From the NCBI GenBank assembly GCA_019308655.1, contig JAFDHS010000051.1, forward strand, positions 1-6,554: 6,554 nt of DNA. The letters are read 5' to 3'. This document shows positions 5,884-6,554 of this stretch, one piece after another. A model generated the notes under the pieces. The model did not search any database, was not told where the DNA came from, and worked only from the letters and a program-made list of their open reading frames with translations. Origin of the DNA: Deltaproteobacteria bacterium (GTDB lineage Bacteria; Desulfobacterota; Desulfobacteria; Desulfobacterales; JAFDHS01). Position 1 is the first letter of the stretch; each line of letters begins with the position of its first letter. The position numbers and the translations under genes are program-made.

Positions 5884-6145
5884 GCTTGCTTACCTCTATA
5901 ACTTCTATTATTATGCTTTCTTGCTTTTCAATATAGATCGCTCTATACGCCTTTGACAATCTTACTGACCGTTGGCCAAACCTTTTCCCTTTCAAAGGCT
6001 CATCGTGATACCCCGAAATCTTTCTTGTATCCTCTATCCCGCATTTTTTTACTGTTCTCACCCATAATTGAAATTTACCTTCGATATGGGAGGGAACATT
6101 TTTTAATTGCTTTTGAGCTTTCTTGCTTAAGGTTATCCGATTCAT
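5873..6145 (-). CDS. RelE/HigB-family toxin (probable ribosome-dependent mRNA interferase)
   Basis: A small basic protein of 90 residues from the ATG at 6145-6143. The C-terminal half has the RelE/ParE-superfamily pattern: GYHDEPLKGKRFGQRSVRLS at residues 45-64, KAYRAIY at 65-71, then a hydrophobic strand and the terminal EVSKHDY with H88 and Y90, where YafQ/RelE-type enzymes place catalytic residues. The N-terminal half (LSKKAQKQLKNVPSHIEGKF) is the usual helical hairpin. By family it would cleave mRNA on the ribosome when the labile antitoxin is lost. A TTG nine bases upstream would add three residues, but it falls inside the operator palindrome and neither start has a clear ribosome-binding site, so the message may be nearly leaderless. 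The last 11 bases overlap the antitoxin gene. All expected conserved positions look intact, so it is probably active. Confidence 0.83.
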   Translation of the reverse strand: MNRITLSKKAQKQLKNVPSHIEGKFQLWVRTVKKCGIEDTRKISGYHDEPLKGKRFGQRSVRLSKAYRAIYIEKQESIIIEVIEVSKHDY

Positions 6146-6150
6146 AATTA

Positions 6151-6180
6151 TCAATACGTCTATCAGACGTATTGTGTCAA
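6151..6180 (-). promoter_or_regulatory. Promoter of the HigBA-type operon
   Basis: On the minus strand a perfect TTGACA (+ strand 6175-6180) is followed after 18 bases by TATTGA (6151-6156), a poor -10 with only three matches. A GATAAT (6147-6152) is better but 22 bases away. The -35 borders the operator palindrome directly. With either -10 the transcript would have almost no leader before the toxin ATG. Confidence 0.5.
6152..6174. promoter_or_regulatory. Operator palindrome of the HigBA-type toxin-antitoxin operon
   Basis: CAATACGTCT, spacer ATC, AGACGTATTG: two perfect 10-bp arms around three bases, starting seven bases upstream of the toxin ATG. It occupies the space between the -35 hexamer and the start of the gene, so a bound HTH antitoxin dimer would block RNA polymerase. 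This is the arrangement expected for TA autoregulation. Confidence 0.8.
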
Positions 6181-6193
6181 GATTTTTTAAAAC

Positions 6194-6232
6194 AAAAAAG
6201 GGACCTGAAAAGTAATTCCGAGCCTCTTTTCA
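6194..6232 (-). terminator. Possible terminator between the hicB locus and the HigBA operon
   Basis: In minus-strand sense, TGAAAAG (6232-6226) pairs with CTTTTCA (6212-6206) across a 13-base loop, followed by GGTCCC and six T residues (A-tract at 6194-6199). The stem is AT-rich and the gap to the U-tract is about six bases, so it is a weak candidate. It is placed correctly to insulate the two antitoxin loci from each other. Confidence 0.35.
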
Positions 6233-6253
6233 ATTCAGTCGTCAATCAGACAA

Positions 6254-6295
6254 TCAATCCACCTCAATTGGTTTAAGGACCGGGACTTTACCCAT
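6254..6295 (-). pseudogene. hicA: Remnant of a hicA toxin gene (13 codons, then stop)
   Basis: The ATG at 6295-6293 lies one base after the hicB stop codon and reads MGKVPVLKPIEVD before TGA at 6256-6254. The M-x-K-x-PVLKP-x-EV start is the characteristic beginning of HicA/YcfA toxins, in which it is followed by a long helix and the catalytic GSH histidine segment. Neither appears in any frame downstream; the sequence instead enters the terminator-like hairpin and the HigBA promoter. The gene therefore appears cut off after its first strand, leaving the antitoxin without its toxin. A tiny genuine peptide is possible but less likely. Confidence 0.65.
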
Positions 6296-6296
6296 T

Positions 6297-6506
6297 TTAA
6301 GCCACCATAACCGTCTGTGTGCCGACGAATTCGCTTTCCAGCTTAGAGACGCCATCCTCAAGGAGCATCTCAATAACCTCTTTCAAATTCTTGTTAAGTT
6401 CATCCAGGGTTTCCCCCTGAGTATGAGCGCCTGGAAAACCTGGAACAAAGCCAACGCAAAGACCAGTGTCTGGGCATCTTTCTACGACTGCTGTAAATAC
6501 TTGCAT
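6297..6506 (-). CDS. hicB: HicB-family antitoxin (short, UPF0150 type)
   Basis: A 69-residue protein with the HicB fold pattern: an N-terminal strand pair (MQVFTAVVER and LCVGFVPGFP), the conserved PGFPGAHTQGETLDELNKNL at about 22-41, and the following amphipathic helix (KEVIEMLLEDG). It lacks a C-terminal DNA-binding domain, as in the short members. By family it inhibits HicA, a double-stranded-RNA-binding-fold RNase. An AAAGGA (+ strand 6518-6523) lies 11 bases before the ATG. Immediately downstream is only a stub of hicA, so this is an orphan antitoxin unless a second toxin exists elsewhere. No promoter can be assessed, since the upstream region is cut by the window edge. Confidence 0.85.
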   Translation of the reverse strand: MQVFTAVVERCPDTGLCVGFVPGFPGAHTQGETLDELNKNLKEVIEMLLEDGVSKLESEFVGTQTVMVA

Positions 6507-6554
6507 GGTATGTCTGTTCCTTTAAAGATTTGACCCTCAATGCCCGATATTGTC

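Noticed and set aside
1..6554. CRISPR array, integrase, transposase or antiphage defence cluster
   Set aside because: No regularly spaced direct repeats and no frame with recombinase, transposase or known defence motifs; the two TA loci alone do not establish a new defence system.

Overview
The window looks like a stretch of chromosome from a Gram-negative, moderately AT-rich bacterium. The protein style (an IscS/NifS-type desulfurase with a GAACHSD active site, a short PlsC-like acyltransferase, a left-edge N-terminus resembling deltaproteobacterial UDP-GlcNAc pyrophosphorylase-like proteins) suggests a sulfate-reducer-type deltaproteobacterium (Desulfobacterota). That assignment is inference from sequence style, not from a marker gene.

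Layout. (1) Bases 1-97 hold the first 32 codons of a gene that leaves the window to the left on the minus strand. (2) A 331-base non-coding region with promoters for divergent transcription follows. (3) On the plus strand lie a CaCA-family calcium/sodium antiporter (429-1370) and, 33 bases later, a short lysophospholipid acyltransferase (1404-1982), probably one operon. (4) Directly on the acyltransferase stop codon sits a 163-bp imperfect palindrome with perfect 16-bp terminal inverted repeats, a MITE-like element. It is followed by a strong stem-loop/U-tract terminator that separates the operon from the convergent htpG. (5) htpG (Hsp90) is on the minus strand, 2211-4136. (6) Divergent from it is a 382-residue cysteine desulfurase/selenocysteine lyase-type PLP enzyme (4323-5471). 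(7) Just after its stop is a severed 3' end of a tRNA gene (minus strand, tRNA-Pro-like). This marks the start of an accessory patch holding two toxin-antitoxin loci in tandem on the minus strand: a HigBA/RelE-type pair with a perfect 10-bp-arm operator, and a hicB antitoxin whose hicA toxin survives only as a 13-codon stub.

Functionally, the left five-sixths is ordinary housekeeping content: ion homeostasis, lipid acylation, chaperone and sulfur/selenium mobilisation. The right end (about 5480 onward) has the character of a mobile-element boundary, with a tRNA fragment as a likely attachment-site scar and stability/addiction modules next to it. No integrase, CRISPR array or clearly new multi-gene system is visible. 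The observations most worth following are the tRNA fragment plus TA patch, the decayed hicBA locus, and the MITE-like palindrome that may have rewritten the end of the acyltransferase.
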